A stretch of 64,000 bases of DNA from Williamsia limnetica (GTDB lineage Bacteria > Actinomycetota > Actinomycetes > Mycobacteriales > Mycobacteriaceae), in assembly GCF_003217475.1 (NCBI RefSeq), contig NZ_QJSP01000001.1, positions 434,001-498,000 on the forward strand. The letters are read 5' to 3'. The notes under the pieces are model-generated. The model ran no database searches, was not told where the DNA came from, and saw only the letters and a list, made by a program, of their open reading frames with translations. Made by a program: the position numbers and the translations under genes. Shown here piece after piece: positions 33,583 through 43,980 of this stretch. How positions within the stretch are numbered: the first letter of the stretch is position 1; each line of letters opens with the position of its first letter.

Positions 33583-34494
33583 TCAGGGATCTGGGGAGAC
33601 ATCCACCGACACTTCGATTTTGCTCTTACGGGATTCGGTGTAGATCACCCCCCGGAGTGGAGGTACATCCTCGTAGTCGCGCCCCCAGGCGACCGTGACG
33701 TGCCGTTCGCCGACCAGGGTGTCGTTCGTGGGGTCGAATGCGATCCACCGGTCGCCCGGTAGCCATACCGCGGCCCAGGCGTGGGATGCATCGGCGCCGA
33801 AGATGCGTTCTTTGCCAGGCGGCGGGTCGGTGGCGAGGTACCCGGAGACGTACCGGGCGGCCAGCCCCTGCGAACGCAGACACGCGATCGCGACGCGGGC
33901 GAAATCCTGACAGACCCCTTCTCGACGGTCCAGGACCGTGGCGACCCGGGTGCTGATCTCGGTCGAGCCCGATCGATAGGTGAAGTCGCGGAAGATGCGC
34001 CGGGTCAGCTCGATCACCACGTCGATCAAAGGCGCGCCGGGGATGAAGATCGTCGCGGCGTACTCGTGCACGGCGGGGCTGATCTCCGGGGGGAACAGAT
34101 CCAGCCGGAACTCGACCGCCCGTGCGGACGCCGAACCGAGCGGCCGGGCGGCTTCCCACGGCCCCTGTGCCGTCGGCGTGTCGAGCAGTCTCTGGTCGAT
34201 CGGATCGACCTCGACCAAGGACGTGCCCGTGACCTCCAGCCGGCGGTGCGGTGTACGAACATGGAAATAACTGTCGTGGTTGCCGTAGATGTCGACTCCG
34301 GTCGACCGGTCGGATGGTTCGGGGTCGATCTCGACCGCGCTGGTCAGCACCCGCTGCCCCGGCAGGTCTCGGGGCTGCAGGTACGCGCGCCCGTAGGAAC
34401 TCGACACCACGTTGTCGTAGTCGTACCGGGTGCGGTGGGTCACTCGATAGCGACGGGACACGGACTGTTGCGATCCACCGCTCTGCAGGTTCAC
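33583..34494 (-). CDS. Transglutaminase-like cysteine protease-fold protein
   Basis: Bacterial transglutaminase-like protein, 303 residues. An N-terminal beta-rich domain (RYRVTHRTRYDYD, about 15-150) precedes the papain-like core with the complete triad Cys195 (GVCQDFAR), His238 (SHAWAAVW) and Asp254 (AFDPTND). No signal peptide or membrane segment is seen, so it should be cytoplasmic. The GTG at 34494 overlaps the stop of the ATP-grasp/alpha-E gene (GTGA). The neighbouring genes correspond to Rv2566, Rv2567 and Rv2569c of M. tuberculosis. Protease, transamidase or peptidase activity is possible; none is established. Confidence 0.88.
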   Translation of the reverse strand: MNLQSGGSQQSVSRRYRVTHRTRYDYDNVVSSSYGRAYLQPRDLPGQRVLTSAVEIDPEPSDRSTGVDIYGNHDSYFHVRTPHRRLEVTGTSLVEVDPIDQRLLDTPTAQGPWEAARPLGSASARAVEFRLDLFPPEISPAVHEYAATIFIPGAPLIDVVIELTRRIFRDFTYRSGSTEISTRVATVLDRREGVCQDFARVAIACLRSQGLAARYVSGYLATDPPPGKERIFGADASHAWAAVWLPGDRWIAFDPTNDTLVGERHVTVAWGRDYEDVPPLRGVIYTESRKSKIEVSVDVSPDP

Positions 34495-37250
34495 AGCTGC
34501 ACCTCCGAGCCTGCGCCCCACAGGGGCTGCATCTCCACCGGGTAGGCGAACCGAGTGCGACCCAACACGTCCGAGATCTCCCGGAGGCCGGAGTTCAGCG
34601 TGCGCATGAGTTCGTCGAGTTCGACCCTCCTGCCGCCGGAACCGATGGCCGCGAGGTCGACCGGGTCAACGCGGCGCAATTCGGAGACCAGGTCTTCGAC
34701 GACTCGCTCGGCGGCTGCGGAACGGACGTCGGTGGGCAACGACGTGAGGTCATCCCGCAATGTGGCCAACTGATAGATCATCGCTCTCGGGTTGCCCTCG
34801 TCGAACAGCATCAACGCGGCGACCGAACCCAGCCGGACGATTCCGCGGTTACGCCGCCGATAGATGATCGCCGACTCGTTGGCCACCAGATACGCCTCCA
34901 GCAAACCCTGTTCGGTGTCCGCGTCGCGCTGCGTCACCAGGACCGCAGCGGTGAGAGAGGCCAGCATCTGTGCTCGCTCTATCCGGCGGCCGATGTCCAT
35001 GAACAGCCAGCCGGCGTCGTGGACCATCGATTCGGCCTGCAGTCCGGCCAGTGCGAGCAGCCCGTGCAGGATGTCGTCCTGGGCCCGGCCCAGACCCGAG
35101 CCGTCGAGATCCAATTCGTCGGCTGCGATGTCGAGGGCCGGTTGCGGTCCGAGTTCGGTGAGTGCGCGGTCGACCGCACCCAAGACCATCCAGGTGCTGG
35201 TCGAGAGCTGATCTCGCACCGCCCGCGCGAGTTGCTGCATCCGGTCCACCGCGAATGCCACCGAACCCGGTGACCGGCGGGCGCTGGTCATGGCGTGTAG
35301 GCGAAGTGTCGCGGCCTCCACCTCATCCGGCTCGGGTGCGCCCTCCCCTGAGACATCGCCGATGTTCTTGGCACCTCTGACGATCCCGCCCGTGCCGGTG
35401 CTCGTGGCGACGGCGGCCAGGAACAACGGGATCGACGCCGTCCCCGTCATCCAGGGTCGGTACCGGTAGTCCTCGTAGCGCTCACGCGCCACCCTGACCA
35501 TCCGCGTCGTCAGTTCGGCGCGCTCACCGTAGCGTCCGAACCAGAACAGATCCGACAGCACGCGGGGCGAGCTGACCACCGCGGCATCGGTTCCGCGACG
35601 TGTCGCCGCTGATGCGCCGGGGCTGACAGCGATCGTCGCGTCCCGCACCGGCCGGTCCGGTGAATCGGGTACCCGGGACTGCGTGCCGGCCGGCTCCACC
35701 GTCGTCACCCAGACGTCCTTGCCCGCGATCGACGTCATCGCCGACCCGGCGGGACCGTCGGCGAGCACGTGGCCGAGACCGCCCGGCATCACCGCATAGC
35801 CGGACCCTTGCGCGACGCTGAACGCCCGGATACCCACTGGTGCGGCACGTAGCGGAGAGCCGAGCACCGACTGCCGAAACGGTCCCGGGGTGGTCGACGG
35901 TGCCACCGAGAACGGGGTCAGGCGTCGACCGACCCACTGCCATGGTTCCGATTCGATCTGTGCGGCGAGGGCAGAGCTGTCCCCCGCGGACAGCATCGGC
36001 CCCAGGGTCTCCTCGCCTGTCCGGAAGTTTGTCACGGTCATGTCCGACAGCTCGGCCAGCAACTTCGATCGCTGGAGATCGTCGCCCGCCCAGTAGGTTT
36101 CGACCGAGTTCAGCAGCAGGTCTTCGTCGAGGAGATACCGGCCGGCGGCCGCGAGCACCGTGTTCAGGGCCGGGTTCTCCACCACTGCACTACCGAGGGT
36201 GTTCAGTACCGTGACCGCACCTCGCGAGATCGCCTCCACGAGCCCGGTGACACCGAGCCGGGAATCGGTTCGCAGATCGAGCGGGTCCGAGTAGCTGGAG
36301 TCCACGCGGCGCAGGATGACGTCCAGGCGTTTGAACTTGCCGAGCGAACGCATGTAGACGGCCCCGTCACGGACCACCAGGTCGGCTGCCTCCACCAACG
36401 GGAACCCGAGGATGGAGGCGAGGTAGGCCTGGTCGAACGCGGTTTCCGATAACGAACCCGGGGTCAGCACCGCCACGGTGGGGTCTTCGATGCCCTGCGG
36501 TGCGTACTCGAACAGCGCGAGCCGCAGGGTGGCGGCGAACGCCGCCGTGGGACGCGGAACGCAGCGTTGGAACAGACGCGGGAACGCGCGCGACATGAGT
36601 CGGCGATCAGCGATCGCGTAACCGATGCCGGACGGCGCCTGTGCCCGGTCGGCGAAGACGAGATGTTCGCCATCGGCAGCGCGACCGATGTCACAGGCGT
36701 GCAGGAACAGGCTGTGGGGCTGGGTCTGCGGAAAACGCGCGGCCTTCCGGATGTATCCCGGATGTCCATAGACCATCTCCGGCGGGAGCACACCCGCCGT
36801 GATGGTCCGCTGATCGGAGTAGATGTCCGAGAGCAGCGCGTCGAGGACGCGGGCGCGCTGCGCGATCCCCTTCTCCAACTCCTGCCAGCGGGCACCGTCG
36901 ACCAGGAGCGGAACGCAGTCGAGTTGCCATCGACGTTGCTGCGTTCCAGCACCCGCCGGAGCGTTGTAGGTGATCCCGTCGTCGTCGACGAGCGTCCGCA
37001 CTCGACGGTCGGCCTGGCGGAGGCCGTCATCGCCGAGGCGTTCGTAACCGTCGATCAGTTCGGCCCACTGGCCACGCAGTGCCCCGGCCCCGTCGAGCAA
37101 TTCGTCGAAGGTACCGGTCGGCGCCGTGGTCGTGCCGGCGGCCGACGTCGCGTCCGGGCGCCCCGGCATGGAGGCAAGATCGAACAATCCGTGCCGGTCA
37201 GACCGATATCGGTCCAGGATTCCGGCGGGTTCAACCCTGGGCAATGTCAC
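34491..37250 (-). CDS. Circularly permuted ATP-grasp / alpha-E (DUF403) fusion
   Basis: Predicted ATP-dependent peptide or amide ligase fused to an alpha-E helical domain, 919 residues. The ATP-grasp part (about 55-530) has the family stretches GYAIADRRLMSRAFP, VAVLTPGSLSETAFDQAYLA, EAADLVVRDG and LDVILRRVDSSYSDPLDLR. The alpha-E part runs from about 560 (LFWFGRYGERAE) to the C-terminus. In many bacteria the two domains are separate proteins; the fused form matches Rv2567. Its GTG at 37250 overlaps the stop of the large transglutaminase gene and its stop overlaps the small one. Substrate unknown; comparative genomics links such ATP-grasps to peptide tagging or small-peptide synthesis. Confidence 0.85.
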   Translation of the reverse strand: MTLPRVEPAGILDRYRSDRHGLFDLASMPGRPDATSAAGTTTAPTGTFDELLDGAGALRGQWAELIDGYERLGDDGLRQADRRVRTLVDDDGITYNAPAGAGTQQRRWQLDCVPLLVDGARWQELEKGIAQRARVLDALLSDIYSDQRTITAGVLPPEMVYGHPGYIRKAARFPQTQPHSLFLHACDIGRAADGEHLVFADRAQAPSGIGYAIADRRLMSRAFPRLFQRCVPRPTAAFAATLRLALFEYAPQGIEDPTVAVLTPGSLSETAFDQAYLASILGFPLVEAADLVVRDGAVYMRSLGKFKRLDVILRRVDSSYSDPLDLRTDSRLGVTGLVEAISRGAVTVLNTLGSAVVENPALNTVLAAAGRYLLDEDLLLNSVETYWAGDDLQRSKLLAELSDMTVTNFRTGEETLGPMLSAGDSSALAAQIESEPWQWVGRRLTPFSVAPSTTPGPFRQSVLGSPLRAAPVGIRAFSVAQGSGYAVMPGGLGHVLADGPAGSAMTSIAGKDVWVTTVEPAGTQSRVPDSPDRPVRDATIAVSPGASAATRRGTDAAVVSSPRVLSDLFWFGRYGERAELTTRMVRVARERYEDYRYRPWMTGTASIPLFLAAVATSTGTGGIVRGAKNIGDVSGEGAPEPDEVEAATLRLHAMTSARRSPGSVAFAVDRMQQLARAVRDQLSTSTWMVLGAVDRALTELGPQPALDIAADELDLDGSGLGRAQDDILHGLLALAGLQAESMVHDAGWLFMDIGRRIERAQMLASLTAAVLVTQRDADTEQGLLEAYLVANESAIIYRRRNRGIVRLGSVAALMLFDEGNPRAMIYQLATLRDDLTSLPTDVRSAAAERVVEDLVSELRRVDPVDLAAIGSGGRRVELDELMRTLNSGLREISDVLGRTRFAYPVEMQPLWGAGSEVQL

Positions 37251-40200
37251 CGAAGGACTGTACGTGCTCGCCGCATGTCGAGAATCATCGGTACGCCGGA
37301 GTCGGTCGCGAGACGAGCTGCGAATTCGCGCAGCTTCGCGGTGTCGACGGCGTCTGCACGGTGCCCGGAGGCCTCGAACCGCCCGTTGCGACGGGACTCT
37401 GCCTCCACCGCGTTGACGGGCGGACGCTCATAAGCCCGGCCCCCGGGGTGGACGACGTGGTACTTCGCGCCTCCGACCGAACGACCGTTGTGGGTGTCCA
37501 CGAGATCGAATACGAGCGGGGTGTCGATGGTGATCGTCGGGTGGAGCGCGCTCGGGGGCTGCCACGCCCGGAACCTGATACCTGCGACCGACTCCCCCGC
37601 CCTGCCGGTACCCGTCAGCGGGACGGGGACCCCATTGCAGGTGAGGATGAACCGATTGTGGTCACCGCCGAGCACGCGCACCTGCACCCGCTCGATCGAG
37701 GAATCCACGTAGCGCGAGGTACCGCCGGCGGTCGATTCCTCGCCGAGGACGTTCCAGGGCTCGATCGCGCCGCGCAACTCGATCTCGACGTCGCGGATGT
37801 GCACTGTTCCCAGCCGCGGGAAGCGGAACTCGGTGAACGGCGCCAGCCAGGCGGTGTCGAAGTCGTATCCGGCCTCCCGGAGGTCCTCGGCCACGTGCGC
37901 GATGTCATCGATCACATAGTGCGGCAGCAGGTGCCGTCCGTGCAGGTCAGCGCCGTGACGTTGCAGTCGAGCCCGGTACGGGTCGTCCCAGAACCACGAG
38001 ACGAGACTGCGGACCAGCAGCGACTGCACCATGGCCATCTGGTGGTGAGGCGGCATCTCGAAACCGCGCAGTTCCAGTAATCCGAGTCTGCCGCGGGTGG
38101 AGTCGGGGCTGTACAGCTTGTCGATGCAGAACTCGGCCCGGTGCGTGTTGCCGGTGATATCGGTGAGCAGGTGCCGTAATGCTCGGTCGGTGACCCACGG
38201 CAGGTGATATCCGGTGGCGCCTGCCTGGATCTCCTCGGTGATCCGGTCGATCTCGGCGAACGCGACCTCGAGTTCGTACAGGGCGCTCTCGCGTCCCTCG
38301 TCGGCGCGGGGAGCCTGCGAGGTGGTCCCGATGAATCGTCCGGAGAACAAATAGGACAGCGACGGATGGAGCTGCCAGTAGGTGAGCATGGAGACGAGCA
38401 GGTCCGGACGTCGCAGCATCGGCGACTCGGACGGACGGATGCCGCCCAGCGTGATGTGGTTACCACCACCGGTGCCGCCGTGACTGCCGTCGATGTCGAA
38501 CGACTCGGTGCCCAGGCGTACCCGGCGCGCCTGGTCGTACAGCGTCTCGAGGAGCTTCGATTGCTCGGTGAACGACGCGGTCGGCTGGATGTTCACTTCG
38601 ATCACGCCGGGATCGGGCGTGACCGTCATCGACGTCAGCCGCGGATCCGCAGGCGGGCCGTACCCCTCCACCACGACGGGTTTTCCGATCTCCGCTGCGC
38701 TGCGCTCGACCAGATTGAGCATCTCGGCGAAGTCGTCGCCGGTCTCGGTCGGGGGCAGGAACACATAGAGCACACCGCCGCGTTCTTCTGCGACCAGCGC
38801 GGTCACAGCACGCCCGCTCGGCTCGACAAGGCCCTGCTCGACATGGCTCGGCTGCGCCCCGGCGGCCTCGTCGGTGGCAGCGTCCTCCGCTTCGCGTGCG
38901 GCCTGCGCCGCCGCAGCCCGTTCGATCTGCATCTCCGGGGTTATCCACAGCGGCTCGCCGTCGCCGTGCGTGCCGTGAGGTGTCAGGGATGTGCCGGGAC
39001 GCGGGCGCGGCAAGGGCTCCCCTGCCATCCCGGTCGGCGGTGCCTCGGGTGCGGCCGCATCCGGTTCGTCCGATTCCTGCGCAGCCACGTCGATCGCTTC
39101 GGGCGGCGGCGGGAAATCCGCCATCGCGGTCAGATCTGGCAACGGCTCGATGTCGAATGCAGTGGGATCGGCGTGGAAGAACTGCGGTTGCCCCTCCCAG
39201 AAGAGAGCGCTGAGCGGCAACCGCAACCCGGCGGGTGAGTTGCCCGGACTCAGGACAAGACGTCCGCGTCGGGTACGCCACAGGGAGCTGACCCAGCCCG
39301 TACCGCGCGGGGCCCGGCTGATCGGCAGCAGGTAGGCCGTCGGTGTGCTCACCGATGAATCGAGTTCGGCCAGCAATTGCCGGCGCCGGTCATCGGTATC
39401 GGTCTCGGGGTCGATGTCCTTCTCGACGGCCGCGGTCGCATCCGCTTCTTTGTCCGGCGGTACGCCGACCGGTAGCCGAACGAGCTCGGCCAACCTCAGC
39501 AGCGGATCCTCGTACGCCGGGATCACTTGCGAATCGGGCAGCCGCAGCCGGCGAGCCAGCGATTCGATGAACGCCTTGGGCGCCTTCGCCGTCGTCGGAT
39601 CGGCCGGACCCAGTCCGCCCGGCGACTGCCAGTCGATGGTCGTCTGCGCAGCGGCCTTCGTCGGCCACGGGTCGTCCAGCAGGTCGGGGTCGTTCCACAG
39701 AGCCTTGCCGTCCGCACGCCAGATCAGATCGATCTGCCAGCGCGGCAACGGCTCACCGGGATACCACTTGCCCTGCCCCCGCTGCACCACACCAGAAGGC
39801 GCGTAGATCTTCTTGAGTCGATCGGTGAGGTCGGAGGCCAGTGACCGCTTGTGTGGTCCGTCGGCCGCGGTGGTCCACTCGGGATCGACCTGGTTGTCGA
39901 GCGAGACAAAGGTCGGTTCTCCGCCCACCGTCAGCCTGACATCGCTGGCGACCATCCGGGCATCGAGATCGGTGCCGAGATTCACGATCTTGCCCCACTG
40001 GTCACCGGTGTACGGCAACGTCACACGCGGGTCCTCGTGGAACCGGGTGACCTCGTTCGAGAAGTCCATCACAGCATGGCATTTGCCGGTGGCACCGGTG
40101 ATCGGGGCAGCTGCGCCGGGATGCGGTGTCGCGGCCAGCGGGATGTGACCCTCACCCGCGAACAGACCTGACGTGGGGTCCATCCCCACCCATCCGGCGC

Positions 40201-40924
40201 CGGGTAGATACACCTCGGTCCATGCGTGCAGGTCGGTGAAGTCGGCATCGGGACCGGATGGGCCGTCGATCGACTTGATGTCGGAGGTCAGCTGGACCAG
40301 ATACCCGGAGACGAAACGCGCGGCCAACCCCAGCCTGCGGAGGATCGCCACGAGGAGCCAGGCCGAGTCTCGGCACGAGCCGATCCCACTGTCGAGGGTG
40401 AACTCGGGCTCCTGGACGCCCGCTTCGAGTCGCACCGTGTAGCGGACGTCGTCGCGAACGGCACTGTTGAGCGCCACCAGGTAGTCGATGATCCGGGTCT
40501 TGCCGGTGACCCGGTGATCCTCCACCCATTTGCTCACGAGCGGATCGTCGCCCGCCGAATCCACCGGTCGGAGGTAGACCTCAAGGTCGCGGCGCAACTC
40601 CTCGGGGTAGGCGAACCCGACGTGTTCGGCGAACTCTTCGATGAAGAAGTCGAATGGATTGATCGATGTCAGATCGGCGACCAGGCCGATGATGAAACTC
40701 AGGACATTGGTGGGCTCCGGGAACACCAGCCGCGCAAGGTAGTTGCTGAACGCGTCCTGCTGCCAGTTGATGAAGTGATCAGCCGGTTCCACCTTCAGCG
40801 AGTAGGCCTCGATGGGTGTGCGTGAATGCGGTGCCGGACGCAGCCGCAGAACATGTGGATAGACCTTCGTCAACCTGTCGAAGTTGTACGTGGTCCGGTG
40901 TTCGAGTGCCACCTTGATGGTCAA
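37247..40924 (-). CDS. Large transglutaminase/DUF2126 protein
   Basis: Very large protein of 1225 residues, Rv2566-like. The N-terminal transglutaminase-fold domain (about 1-290) carries Cys184 (GSCRDSAW), His233 (LHAWTEVY) and Asp249 (GMDPTSG). The rest is DUF2126, with a low-complexity Ala/Pro/Glu linker around 640-740 and conserved stretches such as GTGGGNHITLGG and LLELRGFEMPPHHQMAM. The DUF2126 part has a glutamine-synthetase-like look (many conserved H, E, R in its C-terminal half), an inference only. It is the first of three overlapping genes. No signal peptide; probably cytoplasmic. Confidence 0.85.
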   Translation of the reverse strand: MTIKVALEHRTTYNFDRLTKVYPHVLRLRPAPHSRTPIEAYSLKVEPADHFINWQQDAFSNYLARLVFPEPTNVLSFIIGLVADLTSINPFDFFIEEFAEHVGFAYPEELRRDLEVYLRPVDSAGDDPLVSKWVEDHRVTGKTRIIDYLVALNSAVRDDVRYTVRLEAGVQEPEFTLDSGIGSCRDSAWLLVAILRRLGLAARFVSGYLVQLTSDIKSIDGPSGPDADFTDLHAWTEVYLPGAGWVGMDPTSGLFAGEGHIPLAATPHPGAAAPITGATGKCHAVMDFSNEVTRFHEDPRVTLPYTGDQWGKIVNLGTDLDARMVASDVRLTVGGEPTFVSLDNQVDPEWTTAADGPHKRSLASDLTDRLKKIYAPSGVVQRGQGKWYPGEPLPRWQIDLIWRADGKALWNDPDLLDDPWPTKAAAQTTIDWQSPGGLGPADPTTAKAPKAFIESLARRLRLPDSQVIPAYEDPLLRLAELVRLPVGVPPDKEADATAAVEKDIDPETDTDDRRRQLLAELDSSVSTPTAYLLPISRAPRGTGWVSSLWRTRRGRLVLSPGNSPAGLRLPLSALFWEGQPQFFHADPTAFDIEPLPDLTAMADFPPPPEAIDVAAQESDEPDAAAPEAPPTGMAGEPLPRPRPGTSLTPHGTHGDGEPLWITPEMQIERAAAAQAAREAEDAATDEAAGAQPSHVEQGLVEPSGRAVTALVAEERGGVLYVFLPPTETGDDFAEMLNLVERSAAEIGKPVVVEGYGPPADPRLTSMTVTPDPGVIEVNIQPTASFTEQSKLLETLYDQARRVRLGTESFDIDGSHGGTGGGNHITLGGIRPSESPMLRRPDLLVSMLTYWQLHPSLSYLFSGRFIGTTSQAPRADEGRESALYELEVAFAEIDRITEEIQAGATGYHLPWVTDRALRHLLTDITGNTHRAEFCIDKLYSPDSTRGRLGLLELRGFEMPPHHQMAMVQSLLVRSLVSWFWDDPYRARLQRHGADLHGRHLLPHYVIDDIAHVAEDLREAGYDFDTAWLAPFTEFRFPRLGTVHIRDVEIELRGAIEPWNVLGEESTAGGTSRYVDSSIERVQVRVLGGDHNRFILTCNGVPVPLTGTGRAGESVAGIRFRAWQPPSALHPTITIDTPLVFDLVDTHNGRSVGGAKYHVVHPGGRAYERPPVNAVEAESRRNGRFEASGHRADAVDTAKLREFAARLATDSGVPMILDMRRARTVLR

Positions 40925-41025
40925 CGACCGATACCTCCATGCGCCGGTAAAAACCCTGGCTGCAAGTTGATCACAACTTCGGCGATGACGCCGGGCTCAC
41001 TGATCGCGCAGGCCGTTGAAACCTG

Positions 41026-41093
41026 CAAACCCAGGTCGTCCAGGCACATCCAGGTACTGCAACAGCTGGGTGTGCCTGGACGACCTGGGTTTG
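41026..41093. repeat. Perfect 23-bp inverted repeat (long hairpin)
   Basis: Bases 41026-41048 are the exact reverse complement of 41071-41093. The 22-base loop can itself pair (CCAG..CTG / CAG CTGG). It starts 5 bp after the stop of the minus-strand DUF389 gene and lies about 100 bp ahead of the large transglutaminase gene. A terminator is the simplest reading, though only a weak T-run follows. Such length and perfection also fit an extragenic palindromic repeat. Confidence 0.85.
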
Positions 41094-41097
41094 TGCG

Positions 41098-42039
41098 CTA
41101 GTGCTTGGTCGACGCCACCTTCCGGGTGGTGCGACGGCTGTGTGCCCGGTGGATCAACAGCACCGCGATGCCGGCGACCACGATGCCGACGAGGTTGATC
41201 ACCAGCTGCCCGGCCGATTCCGCGGCCACCCGCCATTGTCCGAGCGTCGCCGCGATGACGGCGTATCCGGCTGCGGGAACGGTGGTGACCGAGATGAACA
41301 CCCCCACCAACGCGGCCGACTTCGACGAGACGATCGACAACATCCCCGCGGCGCCTGCCAGCAGTGCGACCACGAGTGAGAACGGGCCGACCTGATAGAT
41401 TAAGTCGAGTTGATCTGCGGTCGTCACGTCCGTCATCTCGATCCAGCCGAGACGCTCCGCCATTTGGGCGCCCATGCCGGTCACCACCATGGCCAGCGGA
41501 AATCCGACAGCAAGCGCCAGCACCGACCGCCGCGCCAGTTCGAAGCGACGTCGAACGATTGCAACGGCAATCCCCGCCAGCGGTCCGAACTCGGGCCCGA
41601 CCACCATCCCGCCGACGACGGTGACGGGAGAATCCGTCACCACACCGACCGCGGCGAGCAGGCAGGCAAGACAGAGAAAAGCCAGGAACGTGACGCTCAG
41701 AGTCGCTTCCTCGTTCGTGTGCTCGAGCAGCTCATCCCACACGACCGCATCGCTCGGACCGCCAGGGGCATCGCGTTCTGCCTGCTCGGCAGCGTTCGAC
41801 AGCACGGTGTCGAGCAATTCGACGACTATGGCGCCCTCGGCGGGTATCTCCATGGCGCGCAGCGCTTTGAGCACCTCATTCGCCGCTTCCCGCGTGACAT
41901 CGGCCTCTATGAGGTCGCCAACCGGTTCGAGCGCAGCGCCCGGCACCCTGGTCACGTGCGTGACACCGACCGCGTCCCGCAGCGCTGAGACGACTTCATC
42001 AGACCGACTGTCCGAACTGATGATTCGCAGATGCAGCAC
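41098..42039 (-). CDS. DUF389 integral membrane protein
   Basis: Membrane protein of unknown function, 313 residues. A soluble N-terminal region of about 110 residues (LRIISSDSRSDEVVSALRDAVGV) resembles an ACT-like small-ligand fold, followed by about six hydrophobic helices (from TLSVTFLAFLCLACLLAAVGV onward) with the DUF389 hallmark VVGGMVVGPEFGPLAGIA, and a basic tail. The start is the GTG at 42039 (MLHLRIISS). It is separated from the downstream transglutaminase cluster by a long hairpin, so it is probably an independent unit. Confidence 0.88.
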   Translation of the reverse strand: MLHLRIISSDSRSDEVVSALRDAVGVTHVTRVPGAALEPVGDLIEADVTREAANEVLKALRAMEIPAEGAIVVELLDTVLSNAAEQAERDAPGGPSDAVVWDELLEHTNEEATLSVTFLAFLCLACLLAAVGVVTDSPVTVVGGMVVGPEFGPLAGIAVAIVRRRFELARRSVLALAVGFPLAMVVTGMGAQMAERLGWIEMTDVTTADQLDLIYQVGPFSLVVALLAGAAGMLSIVSSKSAALVGVFISVTTVPAAGYAVIAATLGQWRVAAESAGQLVINLVGIVVAGIAVLLIHRAHSRRTTRKVASTKH

Positions 42040-42090
42040 GCCTGATTATGTATCGTGCTGCCCTGCTTGGGGCGTGGTTTCCCCTTTGCG

Positions 42091-43884
42091 TCAGCTCTGC
42101 GGCGCCGCGGCAGCCTGTTTCGGGGCGGGTGGTTTGGCGTCGATCCCGGATTCTTTGCGCTGGGCCGGGGTGATCGCTGCCGGAGCGTCGGTCAGCGGAT
42201 CGACACCGCCGCCGGACTTCGGGAAGGCGATCACGTCGCGGATCGAGGGCTGCCCGGCGAGCAGCGCGGTGATGCGGTCCCAGCCGAATGCGATACCGCC
42301 GTGCGGGGGCGCACCGAATGCGAATGCATCGAGGAGGAACCCGAACTTCTCCTGGGCCTCCTCGGTGCTGATGCCCATGATCTTGAAGACGAGCTCCTGG
42401 ACCTCACGCTTGTGGATACGAATGGATCCACCGCCGATCTCGTTGCCGTTGCAGACGATGTCGTATGCGTAGGCGAGCGCTGATCCCGGGTCCGACTCGA
42501 GCACGTCGAGCGATTCCGGCTTCGGTGAGGTGAAGGCGTGGTGAACCGCGGTCCACGCTCCCGACCCCACCGCCACGTCGCCGCTGGCTGTCGCGTCGTC
42601 GGCCGGTTCGAACAGTGGGGCGTCAACTACCCAGGTGAAGGCCCAATCGCCTTCTTTGATCAGTCCGAGGCGTTGCGCGATCTCACCGCGAGCTGCGCCG
42701 AGGAGTGCACGCTGGGCCTTCGCCGGGCCTGCCGCGAAGAACACACAGTCCCCCGGCTCGGCGCCGACGTGTGCGACCAGGCCCGCGCGCTCGGCCTCGG
42801 AGAGGTTCTTGGCGACGGGGCCACCGAGCGAACCATCCTCTTGCACAAGAACATAGGCGAGACCCTTGGCGCCGCGCTGCTTCGCCCATTCCTGCCATGC
42901 GTCGAGCTGCCGACGCGGCTGGCCGGCCCCACCGGGCATCACCACTGCGCCGACGTAGGGTGCCTGGAAGACCCGGAACGGGGTGTCTTTGAAGTACTCC
43001 GCGCATTCGACGAGTTCGAGCCCGAATCGCAGATCGGGCTTGTCGCTACCGAATCGGCGCATCGCGTCGGCGTAGGTGATCCGCGGGATCGGGGTCGTGA
43101 TGTCGACTCCGATCAGCTTCCACAGGGCGGTCAGGATCTCCTCGGCGACCGCGATGACGTCGTCCTGCTCGACGAAACTCATCTCGACGTCGAGCTGGGT
43201 GAACTCCGGCTGGCGGTCGGCACGGAAATCCTCGTCGCGGTAACAGCGTGCGATCTGGAAGTAGCGCTCCATCCCGGCCACCATCAGCAGCTGCTTGAAC
43301 AGCTGCGGGCTCTGCGGCAATGCGTAGAACGTGCCGGGCTGCAGTCGTGCGGGCACCAGGAAGTCGCGGGCGCCTTCCGGGGTCGAACGCGTGAGTGTCG
43401 GTGTCTCGATCTCGATGAAATCGTGGCCGAGCAAGACGTTGCGAGCGGCCTGGTTGACCTTCGACCGCAGGCGCAGCGCATTCCCCGGGCCTTCGCGGCG
43501 CAGGTCGAGATAGCGGTATTTGAGTCGGGCCTCTTCCCCTGGGTTCTCGTCGAGCTGGAACGGCAGCGGAGCCGACTCGTTGAGGACGACGAGTTCGGTG
43601 GCGTTGATCTCGATGTCACCCGACTGCAGGTTCGCGTTCTCGCTGCCCGCGGGGCGCTGCTCGACCAGACCGGTGACCTGGACGCAGTATTCGGCGCGCA
43701 GTCGGTGCGCCGGCGTGGCGACGGCCTCGTCTCGGAAAACCACCTGCGCAAGTCCGGAGCTGTCTCGCAGGTCGATGAAGATGACCCCGCCGTGGTCGCG
43801 TCGGCGCGACACCCAGCCGGTCAACGTCACCGTTTGCCCGGCGTTCTCGGCTCGCAGTGATCCGGCGAAATGGGTGCGCAGCAC
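42091..43884 (-). CDS. aspS: Aspartyl-tRNA synthetase (AspS)
   Basis: Class IIb synthetase of 597 residues. The N-terminal OB anticodon-binding domain ([21 protein letters not shown]) leads into the catalytic domain with motif 2 [20 protein letters not shown], a bacterial GAD insertion domain, and motif 3 [11 protein letters not shown] short Ala/Pro-rich tail ([10 protein letters not shown]) ends it. The GTG at 43884 ([10 protein letters not shown]) with AGAGGAAC upstream is preferred to a longer frame. Many actinobacterial AspRS are non-discriminating and also charge tRNA-Asn; whether this one is cannot be read off directly. Confidence 0.97.
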   Translation of the reverse strand: MLRTHFAGSLRAENAGQTVTLTGWVSRRRDHGGVIFIDLRDSSGLAQVVFRDEAVATPAHRLRAEYCVQVTGLVEQRPAGSENANLQSGDIEINATELVVLNESAPLPFQLDENPGEEARLKYRYLDLRREGPGNALRLRSKVNQAARNVLLGHDFIEIETPTLTRSTPEGARDFLVPARLQPGTFYALPQSPQLFKQLLMVAGMERYFQIARCYRDEDFRADRQPEFTQLDVEMSFVEQDDVIAVAEEILTALWKLIGVDITTPIPRITYADAMRRFGSDKPDLRFGLELVECAEYFKDTPFRVFQAPYVGAVVMPGGAGQPRRQLDAWQEWAKQRGAKGLAYVLVQEDGSLGGPVAKNLSEAERAGLVAHVGAEPGDCVFFAAGPAKAQRALLGAARGEIAQRLGLIKEGDWAFTWVVDAPLFEPADDATASGDVAVGSGAWTAVHHAFTSPKPESLDVLESDPGSALAYAYDIVCNGNEIGGGSIRIHKREVQELVFKIMGISTEEAQEKFGFLLDAFAFGAPPHGGIAFGWDRITALLAGQPSIRDVIAFPKSGGGVDPLTDAPAAITPAQRKESGIDAKPPAPKQAAAAPQS

Positions 43885-43980
43885 AGTGTTCCTCTCGAAG
43901 CTGACTGAAGTCGTATCGTGCAACATCCTACGGCGACGACATTCGGCCGAGAATGCCCCTGCTCATGGGATGCTGGTCGA

